Part shown: positions 51,362 to 59,914 of the stretch, piece after piece
Numbering within the stretch: the first letter of the stretch is position 1
Layout: each line of letters opens with the position of its first letter
NCBI RefSeq assembly: GCF_045920555.1
Contig: NZ_CP174509.1
Coordinates: 2,108,001-2,172,000 of the forward strand
Origin: Pseudalkalibacillus sp045920555
GTDB taxonomy: Bacteria; Bacillota; Bacilli; Bacillales; Fictibacillaceae
DNA length: 64,000 nt
Reading direction: 5' to 3'
The notes under the pieces: generated by a model
Told to the model about the DNA's origin: nothing
Database searches by the model: none
Seen by the model: the letters and a program-made list of their open reading frames with translations, nothing else
Program-made: the position numbers and the translations under genes

Positions 51362-52228
51362 ATGCACAACCAACATCAGACTTCTTTAAGCGATGTAAGT
51401 TTAATCGAATTATGGAATCCATTCTATTTATTGATTACCATCGCAGTAATTGGTATATATCTTTTTTATACAAAAAATGGCCCATGGAAAGGATCCGTAA
51501 CCAGGGGACAAAAAATCTGGTTTGTCATTGCAGTGATCGGGTTTTATAGTGCCAAGGGCACTCCATTGAGTGTCATCGGCCATCATTACTCATTTTCTGC
51601 ACATATGCTGCAGATGAGTCTGCTTTATTTCATCGTCCCGCCGCTGTTATTGATCGGTCTTCCGAAGGAACTTTATAGAAAGATTCTTGACATACGAAGC
51701 ATAGGAAGAGTATTCCGATTTTTTACAAAGCCTTTAATTGCATTGATTTCTTTCAATATACTTATATCGTTGTATCACTTACCGATTATTTTCGATACCG
51801 TCATGACAAACGTTCTTTTGCATGAAGTGACACATCTCGTTTTGCTGACAAGTTCGTTCTTTATGTGGTGGCCTGTGATTGGTCCTCTACCTGAAAATGA
51901 TACACTATCTGATCTACAAAAAGTCGGCTATATATTTGCTGATGGTGTTCTTTTAACACCGGCCTGTGCGTTGATCATTTTTGCGGATGATCTGATTTAT
52001 CAAACCTATATGAATGCCCCACAAATTTTTTCTTTTCTCGCACCTCTCGATGATCAGCAAGCTGGCGGTGTCATCATGAAGATTGCACAGGAAATTATTT
52101 ACGGTGGTATCCTGTTATATATCTTGATTCGTTGGGTACGGAAAGAACGTGCACAAGACAGGGAAGATGAGTTGAAAATCATGGAGGAAGCAAAGGCAAA
52201 TGGAAAATTATCTTTGAATGAACAATGA
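51362..52228 (+). CDS. ctaG: caa3 oxidase assembly factor CtaG
   Basis: A 288-residue membrane protein of the caa3_CtaG family, needed for assembly (copper insertion) of the caa3 oxidase in Bacillus. Seven hydrophobic segments; conserved features are GHHYSFSAHMLQMSLLYFIV with PPLLLIGLP after it, and EVTHLVLLTSSFFMWWPVIG. The ATG at 51362 follows AAGGAGTGAATTTG; the frame's GTG at 51353 is inside the RBS. It has a terminator on both sides, so it is expressed separately from ctaBCDEF. Confidence 0.93.
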   Translation: MHNQHQTSLSDVSLIELWNPFYLLITIAVIGIYLFYTKNGPWKGSVTRGQKIWFVIAVIGFYSAKGTPLSVIGHHYSFSAHMLQMSLLYFIVPPLLLIGLPKELYRKILDIRSIGRVFRFFTKPLIALISFNILISLYHLPIIFDTVMTNVLLHEVTHLVLLTSSFFMWWPVIGPLPENDTLSDLQKVGYIFADGVLLTPACALIIFADDLIYQTYMNAPQIFSFLAPLDDQQAGGVIMKIAQEIIYGGILLYILIRWVRKERAQDREDELKIMEEAKANGKLSLNEQ

Positions 52229-52237
52229 TTTATAGTG

Positions 52238-52270
52238 GATTGACTTTACTGGATAAGTCAATCCTTTTTC
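52238..52270 (+). terminator. Terminator of ctaG
   Basis: GGATTGACTT pairs with AAGTCAATCC around TACTGGAT and is followed by TTTTTCTTTTT. Confidence 0.88.
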
Positions 52271-52343
52271 TTTTTATTGAAAGGATATAATAGAATCATC
52301 ATGAATATTGTTAAGGACACTAATAGGATAGAGGGGGATATAG

Positions 52344-53537
52344 ATGGAGTTACGTACGGTTACAGAAAAAGAATTTGATGATTTCCTAGCCATGGGAGAA
52401 TTCGCCTTTCAATATGAACTATCAGATGAAGACAAAAGGAAAAGAAGAGAAATGAGTGACTTGGAAAATTGTTGGGCTCTTTTTGATGAAGGGAAAATGG
52501 CATCGAAATTATTGATCCATCCGATGGAAATATGGTTAGGTGGAAAGGTCATGGCTATGGGAGGTATTGCTGGTGTCGCCAGTTGGCCTGAATATCGGAG
52601 GAAAGGACATATAAAAGCGTTGATGAAAAAATCCCTGGAGGTAATGCGGGATAACGGGCAGTCGGTTTCGATGCTTCATCCGTTTTCCGTAGCCTTCTAT
52701 AGAAAATATGGATGGGAATTGACACACAGTGTAAAAAAATATGAAATCAAACCTGAACAGTTAGCAACTGAGTATGAACATGCAATAGGACAGGTTATCC
52801 GGATAAACCATGATATCAAAAGGCTAGACAACATATATACCCAGTATGCTCAGAAATACGCTGGTATGTTGAAGAGGACGGAAAAATGGTGGAGCTACTC
52901 TGTGTTACATAATCCTCGAGATATTGTTGCAGTCTATCAGGATGAAGACGGAAATGATAAAGGTTATCTCGTTTATAGAGTGAAAAAGAACGTAATGGAA
53001 ATAGAAGAATGGGTATCTCTGAATGAACAAGCCAAATTGACAATGCTCCAGTATGTAAGAAATCATGACTCGATGGTCGATTCGATCAAATTACATCCAG
53101 CTATCGATGAAAATTTCGAATTCTTGATGTTTGACCCTAAAATCAAGCAAGAAATCAGTTCTTATTTCATGAGTAGGATTGTTGATTTCAAGAAGTTCAT
53201 TGAATCGTATCCTTTTCAAGCAATATTTGAAAAACCGTTGATCGTTCATTTGGATGATCCTTTTGCCGAGTGGAACAGAGGCACGTTTATCATCAAGAAG
53301 AGTGAGGGTGAAGAAGTTAAAGTCGATCACTTTCCTCCGAAAGAAGGAGCAAGATGCCAACACCCTCCTGAAAAGGGAATACAATGTGACATTAACACCC
53401 TAACTACGATGTTTTTCAATTACCAGACACCTAAGCAGCTAGCGGCACAAGGTCGATTAAGTGGAAAGGCTGAAGAAATAGATATGCTTGAAAGAAACCT
53501 CCCAGAGCAAACCCCATTCCTCTATGACTTTTTCTAA
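52344..53537 (+). CDS. Eis-like GNAT N-acetyltransferase
   Basis: A 397-residue protein with the three-domain Eis architecture: N-terminal GNAT with the acetyl-CoA loop EYRRKGHIKALM, a second degenerate GNAT domain (about 150-285), and a C-terminal sterol-carrier-like domain. It ends ...FLYDFF, whose terminal carboxylate acts in catalysis in Eis proteins. PFSVAFYRKYGWE is the conserved Tyr-containing region. Eis enzymes acetylate aminoglycosides or protein lysines at several positions; the natural substrate here is unknown. The start codon lies behind GAGGGGGATATAG. Confidence 0.88.
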   Translation: MELRTVTEKEFDDFLAMGEFAFQYELSDEDKRKRREMSDLENCWALFDEGKMASKLLIHPMEIWLGGKVMAMGGIAGVASWPEYRRKGHIKALMKKSLEVMRDNGQSVSMLHPFSVAFYRKYGWELTHSVKKYEIKPEQLATEYEHAIGQVIRINHDIKRLDNIYTQYAQKYAGMLKRTEKWWSYSVLHNPRDIVAVYQDEDGNDKGYLVYRVKKNVMEIEEWVSLNEQAKLTMLQYVRNHDSMVDSIKLHPAIDENFEFLMFDPKIKQEISSYFMSRIVDFKKFIESYPFQAIFEKPLIVHLDDPFAEWNRGTFIIKKSEGEEVKVDHFPPKEGARCQHPPEKGIQCDINTLTTMFFNYQTPKQLAAQGRLSGKAEEIDMLERNLPEQTPFLYDFF

Positions 53538-53544
53538 AACAGAT

Positions 53545-53604
53545 GGTGCCAGGCACCATTTCAGAAGCGTTGGGGGAGTTGAGGTTGAAAATAGTACCTG
53601 GCAC
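53545..53604. repeat. GTGCC hairpin repeat, copy B
   Basis: The palindrome GGTGCCAGGCACC (53545-53557) and downstream TACCTGGCAC (53595-53604) can also pair as the ends of one hairpin. It shares GAGGTT-GAAA and TACCTGGCAC with copy A at 804-862. It sits between convergent genes, as copy A does. Confidence 0.7.
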
Positions 53605-53608
53605 GCTG

Positions 53609-53640
53609 AAGGGCTGATCCAATATGATCAGCCCTTATAC
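53609..53640. terminator. Bidirectional terminator between the Eis-like and AI-2E genes
   Basis: AAGGGCTGAT pairs perfectly with ATCAGCCCTT around an 8 nt loop; T-runs are short on both sides. Confidence 0.75.
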
Positions 53641-53646
53641 CTATCT

Positions 53647-54708
53647 TTATATTTTGAAGTTGGTTTTTACAATTCCTGCTTCACGTGCAGAATTGAAGAT
53701 GATGAGGAGAAGCGGTCCGACAATGAAGCCAATCATCCCAAACAGCTTTAAACCTAAATACATGGCGATTAGGGTTGAAAGTGCGGATAAGCCGATATGA
53801 TGGCCCATCACTTTTGGTTCTACCGTCCTCCGAATGATCAGCAAGATACCAGCCAGCACTGCGAGTTTCGTCCCTAATACCATGTTTCCGATCAAAAGAT
53901 AATATAAAGCCCAGGGGCCCAGGATGACGATGGAACCGATTATAGGGATAAAATCAATTATCCAGATGATGAAGGCCATCAATAGAGCGGCCTTAGGGAC
54001 GATCATATATAAACCGATCAATGCAGCAACAAAAATGACGATACTGACTAAGAATTGAGCTTTCATGAAACCGAAGATGACATAAGATAACCTTGTGCTC
54101 ATAAAATGAACTTTTTCGGCGGTCTTTTCAGTCATATGGGAATATACCCTTCTTTTCAATCTAGGGATGTCCAAAAGGAAAAGGAATAAAGCCAGTAAAT
54201 AAACGATAATACTTACTAAAAAAGTCGGAATGAAGGAGACGAGTGAAGTTAAGGATTCTACATAGTTCCGCTCAAGAAGCTTTGTCCTTATTGATTCCAA
54301 AAATCGATCCACTTGACTGTTGATTTCGATGACGATTTCTTCGGGTAAATCTTGTGCAGCCGTTTCAAAGTTCTTCTCTATATCATCCCATACATTGTTC
54401 ATTTCTGATATATATGTAGGAGAATTTTCTACAAAATTGATTGCTGAAGTAACAACTTTAGTCACTAAAAGATAGCTTCCGATGCCTAGTAAAATGACGA
54501 AAAGAGAGAAAACAATGAATACAGACAAATTCCGTTTGAGAGAAAACCTTCTTTGGAACATTTTTACGGCCGGTTCTAGGAAAAGAGCGGAAAAAAGTGC
54601 GAAAACAATAGGTAACGCTAGTGGCAATACCCATATGAAACCTGCAGCGATTATAAGTGCGATTATAGTAAAAATGATCCAGCGTTTACGAGTTGAAAAT
54701 TGATTCAA
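53647..54708 (-). CDS. AI-2E family transporter (YtvI/YubA type)
   Basis: A 353-residue membrane protein of the AI-2E/PerM family with about eight transmembrane helices and a soluble segment at about 85-150. Characteristic pieces are LPIVFALFSALFLEPAV near the N-terminus, and FIIWIIDFIPIIGSIVILGP and VEPKVMGHHIGLSALSTLIA near the C-terminus. Some relatives are Na+(Li+)/H+ antiporters; substrate here is unknown. It starts with TTG (54708) after AGGAGGACCAAG. A terminator-like hairpin after its end is shared with the convergent gene. Confidence 0.87.
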   Translation of the reverse strand: MNQFSTRKRWIIFTIIALIIAAGFIWVLPLALPIVFALFSALFLEPAVKMFQRRFSLKRNLSVFIVFSLFVILLGIGSYLLVTKVVTSAINFVENSPTYISEMNNVWDDIEKNFETAAQDLPEEIVIEINSQVDRFLESIRTKLLERNYVESLTSLVSFIPTFLVSIIVYLLALFLFLLDIPRLKRRVYSHMTEKTAEKVHFMSTRLSYVIFGFMKAQFLVSIVIFVAALIGLYMIVPKAALLMAFIIWIIDFIPIIGSIVILGPWALYYLLIGNMVLGTKLAVLAGILLIIRRTVEPKVMGHHIGLSALSTLIAMYLGLKLFGMIGFIVGPLLLIIFNSAREAGIVKTNFKI

Positions 54709-54892
54709 CTTGGTCCTCCTTTCTCATTAGAAGATCGATATGTATTAGCTTTTCTAATGTATATCATCAATAATGAGTTCCTTACTTTATATTATATTGC
54801 TTTTGTGAAATTATGAACAGAGCCCTGGTCAGAAATGTATGGATTGTTAAACAATTTTCAAATAAGGAGTCTTTTCTTACTGGATAAACAAA

Positions 54893-54921
54893 AAAAGGGC
54901 GACTCAGTCAGCCCTTTTTAT
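54893..54921 (-). terminator. Terminator of ylbA
   Basis: On the minus strand AAAGGGC-TGAC...GTC-GCCCTTT with one bulged T is followed by TTTTTGTTT. It slightly overlaps the ylbA stop codon. Confidence 0.72.
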
Positions 54922-55280
54922 ACTGTATGGTGCTTATCGATTTCTTCTTTCAATTGATTCAAAAGCTTTTTACAATTTGTAACGATATTCTTTGGGAAAT
55001 CCTCATCATATTCGACTCCGTGAGGATAATAATGTTTTCCAAGGTAAGGTTCCATGATTTTAATCAATGCATGCGGAGATTCAACTTCTCCTTCTACTGC
55101 ATAACAAGGAACACGTAAATAGAAAACATCGCCACTATCCATGCTTTCAAACTTATAGTCATATGTAATTCGTTCGTAATCCCATTGTCCCGCACGTACT
55201 AATCCAACATCGTGCATTAAATGTTCAAGTATTTCGAAATTAACTACTTTACCTGCTAGTCCGATTTCTTCAAATTTCAT
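54918..55280 (-). CDS. ylbA: YlbA/YugN-like protein
   Basis: A 120-residue soluble protein of the YugN-like family (KFEEIGLAGKVVNFEILEHL, QWDYERITYDYKFE, YYLRVPCYAVEGEVE-like strand, and LGKHYYPHGVEYDE). The length (120) and the position at the head of the ylb cluster match B. subtilis YlbA. RBS: AAGGATGTGGAGGATAACAC before ATG. Function is unknown. Confidence 0.85.
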   Translation of the reverse strand: MKFEEIGLAGKVVNFEILEHLMHDVGLVRAGQWDYERITYDYKFESMDSGDVFYLRVPCYAVEGEVESPHALIKIMEPYLGKHYYPHGVEYDEDFPKNIVTNCKKLLNQLKEEIDKHHTV

Positions 55281-55435
55281 GTGTTATCCTCCACATCCTT
55301 CGATATGTTCTTCCTTCATAATAATAGTATGAAACAGCTGAAGATGCAATCTTTCAAAAGGTCATTCCCTATAATTATATATGATTTTTGAAAAGAAATC
55401 GAAAATTTGGCAAAACTAGATAAAATGAATAACAC

Positions 55436-55700
55436 TTGATTAAGCAATGTACATTGTCGGTCAACCTCATGGTTAAACATGAAATACGTAGATTGCCAAT
55501 CGTGGAACAGAGAAATATTCGGAAAGTAAAAAGCAATCGGGTATGGCATTGTAGGAAATTTCTGAAGCGGACCCGGATCAACAACTACATTGTTAAAAAA
55601 CATGAAGTTGGCCCAGAAGTGAACTCTGCTCCTACTATCGTTTCTGGAGCCAAGTTTCATAAGAGGGCAACTTTTTTGAATTATGACCTATCGCGATTTT
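55436..55700 (+). pseudogene. ylbB: Decayed ylbB (CBS-domain protein) remnant
   Basis: The 571 bp gap between ylbA and ylbC is where B. subtilis has ylbB, a 148-residue double-CBS protein. One frame here gives NLMVKHEIRRLPIVE, which matches the second CBS domain (B. subtilis, from memory: DLMAQYQIRRLPVVE). After about residue 30 the match shifts frame (KAIGYGIVGNF in another frame where GxLVGIVALGDLA is expected) and then dissolves with stop codons. No RBS or first CBS domain is visible. I read this as a truncated, frameshifted relic. Confidence 0.55.
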
Positions 55701-55851
55701 ATTTACCCATACTGGAGGTATGGTAATGGGACAGCTTGAATATGATGTTAATTAATAGATTAAGTTCAAAGGATAGACAAGTATTCAGCTATAAGGTAAT
55801 GTGAAAATAGGATTCGACAAATATCTCGTAAAAAGATTGGGGGAGGGGCAT

Positions 55852-56892
55852 ATGAGAAATATTGGAATGATCATTGTCATAGCGTTCATATTGTTTGGGT
55901 TTAGTATTTTTTACGATGACATTGCCCAGCCCCCGGAATTTACTGAGTCTCCAACCGAGCAAACTGATTCCAGTTCCTCTGAAAAACCAAAAGAAAACCT
56001 GAAATTGCCTGACTCAGGAATCCAGCAATTTCTTCAAATGAATCAGGAGGAGTTACTGACAAAAATCGGAGAGCCCGACCGAATTAATCCTACTCCTTAT
56101 GGTTACCAGTGGTGGATATATGACGAGGATCCGGATCAGTATATTCAGCTTGGAGTTGACAAAGGTAGAGTAGTTACCATGTTTGTCCTTGGAAGAGATG
56201 TAGATGTTTCTCCATTAAAAATTGGCCAAAAACGTTCTGAAATAGAAAAACATATTGATTTGGATAATAAGGCGAAGCTGCAAGTTGACGGGAATGATTA
56301 CCAATTCGAGTTGACTGAAGATGAAATGCAGACGAGGCCACTTGTGAAAATGAATGGAGAATGGGCCCAGCTATATATGGATAAATTCGAGAAAACACTT
56401 GTGGGAATTCGTTACGTGACACCTGAAATTTTGATTATGCAAAGACCTTATTCTCTTGAGTACCGGGGGAGACTCATCGAACAACCAGAATTAGCCGAAA
56501 AAGATTGGCAAGAGATTCAAAATGCGGAAGAACTTCAAATCTTCACAATGACAAATGTTATACGTGAGCAATACAATGTTCCTGCTCTTCAATGGCATGA
56601 AGAAACTTCACAAGTTGCATATGGCCATAGTAAGGAAATGAACGAAGAAAATTACTTCTCCCATGACTCACCAAACACCGGAAGTTTGTCTGATCGATTA
56701 GATCGTCAAGATATTAAATACAACCAGGCAGGCGAGAACATTGCTGCAAATTACATTGATGGAATCGAGGCTGTCATAGGTTGGTTGAATAGTGAAGGAC
56801 ACCGGAAAGCAATGTTGAATGAGGAATTCACACATCTTGGGGTAGGTGTTTATGAAAAATATTACACTCAGAACTTCATTGTCCCCTGGTAA
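55852..56892 (+). CDS. ylbC: YlbC-like CAP-domain protein
   Basis: A 346-residue exported protein: membrane anchor or signal at residues 1-20 (RNIGMIIVIAFILFGFSIFY), a Pro/Glu/Ser-rich spacer, a CAP-associated N-terminal domain (about 55-200), then the CAP/SCP-PR1 domain (VIREQYNVPALQWHE, YGHSKEMNEENYFSHDSP, GENIAANY, GWLNSEGHRKAML). The ATG at 55852 follows GGGGGAGGGGC; the longer frame from 55801 has no better RBS and would bury the signal. B. subtilis YlbC is about 345 residues. Role unknown, likely at the cell surface. Confidence 0.9.
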   Translation: MRNIGMIIVIAFILFGFSIFYDDIAQPPEFTESPTEQTDSSSSEKPKENLKLPDSGIQQFLQMNQEELLTKIGEPDRINPTPYGYQWWIYDEDPDQYIQLGVDKGRVVTMFVLGRDVDVSPLKIGQKRSEIEKHIDLDNKAKLQVDGNDYQFELTEDEMQTRPLVKMNGEWAQLYMDKFEKTLVGIRYVTPEILIMQRPYSLEYRGRLIEQPELAEKDWQEIQNAEELQIFTMTNVIREQYNVPALQWHEETSQVAYGHSKEMNEENYFSHDSPNTGSLSDRLDRQDIKYNQAGENIAANYIDGIEAVIGWLNSEGHRKAMLNEEFTHLGVGVYEKYYTQNFIVPW

Positions 56893-56926
56893 TGTAACCA
56901 ATTAAATGAACGATTTCGCAAAATTT

Positions 56927-56974
56927 AAGGGTGAACTCAAAAAGCCGATAAAGCCTTTCGAGTCACCCTTTTTT
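56927..56974. terminator. Bidirectional terminator between ylbC and the thioesterase gene
   Basis: AAGGGTGAACTC pairs with GAGTCACCCTT (one bulged A) around a 21 nt loop; TTTTTT follows on the plus strand. It overlaps the last codon of the thioesterase gene. Confidence 0.8.
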
Positions 56975-57460
56975 CCTTGGAATTAAATAGAAGCTTCCTG
57001 TTGCAGCTGCGACAAGAGTGCCTTTTTCATTGTAGATTTTTGCTTCAGTTACGGATGTTTTCGTACCGAGGTGAAGGATTTCTGCTTTGCATATGAGGAA
57101 TTCCCCTACCCCTGGAGCCGTATAGTTGATTTTTATTTCAGATGTCACAGCGACTTTGTCACTCGGTATCTTCCTGTTGACGAATGTACCCATTGCAGTG
57201 TCCGCAAGAGTAGCTGTAAAACCTCCATGGACAATATCTACCGAGTTATCTAAAAACGGAGTGATGGGGATTGTCATGACAAGTTGATTCTTATTTTCTT
57301 CAATTTCAGTTTTCATGAAGCTTGTTATGTAGGTATTGTAACTCCCGTTTTGCTTTTTATCGATGCCATATACTACTTGTTCTAACACCATTTTATCTTC
57401 ATAAGAACCGTTTTCTAGTATGGTTTTTACTTTCTCAATAAGCTGATTTGTCGATTCCAT
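56963..57460 (-). CDS. PaaI-family hotdog thioesterase
   Basis: A 165-residue hotdog-fold acyl-CoA thioesterase. The core motif is VHGGFTATLADTAMG (about 78-92), with HGG and the following Asp typical of PaaI-like enzymes, then VAVTSEIKINYTAPG and LICKAEILHLGTKTSVTEAKI. About 55 N-terminal residues precede the fold. The substrate acyl group is unknown. It starts with ATG after AAAGAGGACTATGA. Confidence 0.84.
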   Translation of the reverse strand: MESTNQLIEKVKTILENGSYEDKMVLEQVVYGIDKKQNGSYNTYITSFMKTEIEENKNQLVMTIPITPFLDNSVDIVHGGFTATLADTAMGTFVNRKIPSDKVAVTSEIKINYTAPGVGEFLICKAEILHLGTKTSVTEAKIYNEKGTLVAAATGSFYLIPRKKG

Positions 57461-57603
57461 TCATAGTCCTCTTTTCTTTTTTGCCTCTTTCAAGTGTACC
57501 AATGAAAAAATAACTCTTGCAACTATAAAATAGGCGAACATAATCAACTCTTGTGTTGTACTATATACTGTAGGCTTGAGTTGAACGTATGGGAGGCATT
57601 ATA

Positions 57604-58023
57604 GTGAGTAAGCAAGCGAAAAATAATGAAAAGGTCGAACAATTCAAGATGTTTGTACGCTCACACCCTGGATTAATCGATCATGTAAAGAACGGAAACC
57701 AAACATGGCAAGATGTTTTTACAGAGTGGAATCTTCTAGGTGAGGATCACGAACAATGGGGTAATTATATAGAGCGAGACATTGGAGTTTCATCAACTAC
57801 TGAAGCAAAACCCAAGAAGAAAGGGAAAAACGTAAATGACCTTTCAGTAGGTGAAATCCTAACGATGTTCAAGAATCTGGATATAGATGAAGTACGCCAA
57901 TATACTTCACAAATCAGTTCTGCAATGGCAGGTATTCAAGATATGCTGCAGCAATTCCAAAAAGGTCCGGGAAAACGACCACCTTATCCAAATAGTCCAT
58001 TCAACAAATTTTTTAAAGATTGA
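57604..58023 (+). CDS. ylbD: YlbD-like spore coat protein
   Basis: A 139-residue protein matching YlbD, a B. subtilis spore coat component: VEQFKMFVRSHPGLIDHVKN, TWQDVFTEWNLLGEDHEQW and LDIDEVRQYTSQISSAMAGI. The C-terminus is Pro/Asn-rich (GKRPPYPNSPFNKF). The GTG at 57604 is used because GGGAGG (57591) lies just upstream; the ATG at 57589 overlaps that RBS. It overlaps the open frame of ylbE and is followed closely by its start. Confidence 0.88.
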   Translation: MSKQAKNNEKVEQFKMFVRSHPGLIDHVKNGNQTWQDVFTEWNLLGEDHEQWGNYIERDIGVSSTTEAKPKKKGKNVNDLSVGEILTMFKNLDIDEVRQYTSQISSAMAGIQDMLQQFQKGPGKRPPYPNSPFNKFFKD

Positions 58024-58040
58024 TAAAGGGAGTAAATAGG

Positions 58041-58268
58041 ATGCGTAAAGAAATCATCGATTACTTAGATCAGCGCCCAGACCTAAAGTTCATCGTTAGA
58101 GAACATCCTGATTGGTATAGGAAATTATCGCGTAACCCGGCAGCGATACAGGAGTTGGAAAATGAAGCAAAGTTTTTTTACGGCCAGACATTCGGGCAGA
58201 AGATCGACCGTTTACATGGACAGATAGAGACGCTATCAAGACTTTTCCAACTCTTTGGGAAACATTAA
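58041..58268 (+). CDS. ylbE: YlbE-like small protein
   Basis: A 75-residue protein: MRKEIIDYLDQRPDLKFIVR, EHPDWYRKLSRNPAAIQELE and KFFYGQTFGQKIDRLHGQIE are typical of YlbE. The ATG at 58041 is 17 bp past ylbD and follows AAAGGGAG. Probably co-transcribed with ylbD; function unknown, possibly sporulation-linked by context. Confidence 0.86.
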   Translation: MRKEIIDYLDQRPDLKFIVREHPDWYRKLSRNPAAIQELENEAKFFYGQTFGQKIDRLHGQIETLSRLFQLFGKH

Positions 58269-58271
58269 TTC

Positions 58272-58352
58272 AGGTTGACTCGATACAGAGTGTGCGTAAC
58301 CTCAAATAGCACTATTTGAAGGTTATACACCACTTATGAGTCAACCTTTTTA
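58272..58352 (+). terminator. Long branched terminator hairpin after ylbDE
   Basis: The outer stem AGGTTGACTC / GAGTCAACCT (58272-58281, 58338-58347) is closed by TTTTTAT. Inside, a second stem forms between GTAACCTCAAATAG and TATTTGAAGGTTA. This is longer than an ordinary terminator. Confidence 0.8.
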
Positions 58353-58476
58353 TATTCAGTGAGGGACGAGCACTGGGAATCCCGCCACTTTTTTGTCAGT
58401 ACTTTTAACCATTCGTCTCTATGGATATTTTATATAGCACCTGCAAAACCTATCAGGTGAGGAGGTGCATCCAATC

Positions 58477-58905
58477 GTGTCGAAAAAACGTTTATTTATT
58501 TTTGCATTAGCATTATGTTTCCTCTCTGGTTGTCAGGTTCAAGGGAGTGGGAAAATACAAAAAGTAACAATAGAAAAAGACCCTTCAATCTTCAAGGCAG
58601 TAGGAGTCACTAGCCCTGCAACCTCATTATCCATGACAGTAAGACATATGATTTCAAATAACAATGTGTTTGTGGAATGTTATGTCCCAGAATTTGAATT
58701 TACTGAGGAGAGCAGTCAAAATACACAAAAAAAAGGGCATTTGAGGATCTCAGTTGATCATCAAAAACCCTATCCTGTATATAAAGCTGCATTCATTGTA
58801 AAGGATCTTCCGAGAGGGAAGCATCATATAGATGTCACACTGGTAGATACTAAAGGTGAAGCGATTAAAGGATTGAATGAAGAATTTATGGTAACAATTC
58901 CTTGA
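58477..58905 (+). CDS. Lipoprotein with YtkA-like beta domain, unknown
   Basis: A 142-residue predicted lipoprotein: signal FIFALALCF and lipobox LSGC (C19). The mature part looks all-beta, with repeated hydrophobic alternation and a C-terminal LPRGKHHIDVTLVDTKGE, which resembles YtkA/FixH-like immunoglobulin-type modules. This resemblance is weak. The GTG at 58477 follows GAGGAGGTGCATCCAATC; an earlier GTG at 58465 is within the RBS. It converges with the ATP-grasp gene 4 bp away. Confidence 0.75.
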   Translation: MSKKRLFIFALALCFLSGCQVQGSGKIQKVTIEKDPSIFKAVGVTSPATSLSMTVRHMISNNNVFVECYVPEFEFTEESSQNTQKKGHLRISVDHQKPYPVYKAAFIVKDLPRGKHHIDVTLVDTKGEAIKGLNEEFMVTIP

Positions 58906-58909
58906 AAAA

Positions 58910-59722
58910 TTACGAAGGAACTTTCTCGGTCCTACCAAATGGATTTGGCGGATGTAACGGACTGAACTGTCGTAATAAATATTTGAAAATCTTTTCTTCG
59001 ATGTTGATTTTCTGGCTTCTTAACGCATCATTTCCGAATAACGTGTTGAACTCTAGAAAGTATAATTTTCCATCGACTAACGCAAGATCGAATCCTGCAT
59101 GGTTTATGTTCAATTGCTTTGCTGCCTCGATTGTAAGCTTTAAAGCTTCTTTTGGAATATCGAGGAATGAAATCTTCCCGCCTTGTGAGACATTATTGTG
59201 GAATTGACCTTCACCTGAGCGCCAGTACGCAGCAATTACTTCTTCTCCCACTATACAAACCCTTAAATCCCGGTCCATTTCTAAATATTCCTGCACGTAG
59301 AGAGTAGTATTGTTTCTTGCGTACTCCAGGAAGTCTTCTCTTGAATTGATTAGAAAAACACCACGCCCCATCGAGTTACGGGGTTCTTTTGCGACAAATG
59401 GAAAAGGAAATGTTTCAAGTATATAGTCGATGTTGCTCTTTGTATTTCCAAGAATCTCCGTGTATGGGACATGATCAGGACAAACAGTCCAAAGAGCTCT
59501 CGTCATTTCTACTTTATCATGACCTACGTGGATGGATTCGACACTAGGAAAGATGGGCTTCTTAAGGCCATATACGAGTGAATTGACCTGCCAATGTTCA
59601 GGAAATAAGATTACATCAGCATCCTTGATCGTTGCTTGTTCCCGAAACATGAGTTCTGGCTTGATATATCTTACCCCAGGCAAACCAATCGTTCGAAATG
59701 GATTGAATGTTACGATTTTCAT
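58910..59722 (-). CDS. RimK-type ATP-grasp ligase-like protein
   Basis: A 270-residue ATP-grasp protein. The ATP-binding part has FPFVAKEPRNSMGRGVFLI (Lys and the glycine-rich loop, about 115-133), YVQEYLEMDRDLRVCIVGEE and, near the end, LALVDGKLYFLEFNTLFG (metal-binding Glu/Asn). The first 90 residues form the pre-ATP-grasp domain. It would join a carboxylate to an amine or thiol; the substrate is unknown. It is in the place between ylbE and ylbF and runs opposite to them. Confidence 0.82.
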   Translation of the reverse strand: MKIVTFNPFRTIGLPGVRYIKPELMFREQATIKDADVILFPEHWQVNSLVYGLKKPIFPSVESIHVGHDKVEMTRALWTVCPDHVPYTEILGNTKSNIDYILETFPFPFVAKEPRNSMGRGVFLINSREDFLEYARNNTTLYVQEYLEMDRDLRVCIVGEEVIAAYWRSGEGQFHNNVSQGGKISFLDIPKEALKLTIEAAKQLNINHAGFDLALVDGKLYFLEFNTLFGNDALRSQKINIEEKIFKYLLRQFSPLHPPNPFGRTEKVPS

Positions 59723-59914
59723 TTTGCTATCCCCTAAATTATACTAAACGAGAAAATTATATAGCTATACAAGAGAACTGTCAATAAAATTTTTATGCTC
59801 CGAAATGAAGGAGAAGGGAATGGAATATCTTAGAATATAAGATTGGCAAAAAAGGGGTCACTTGTGGCATACTATACATAACCCATAATACAGGGTGGAG
59901 GTGTATATTTTCAT

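Noticed and set aside
55316..55660. Minus-strand 114-codon ORF opposite the ylbB relic
   Set aside because: No RBS and no family match. The plus strand has a recognisable CBS fragment, so this is an antisense shadow.
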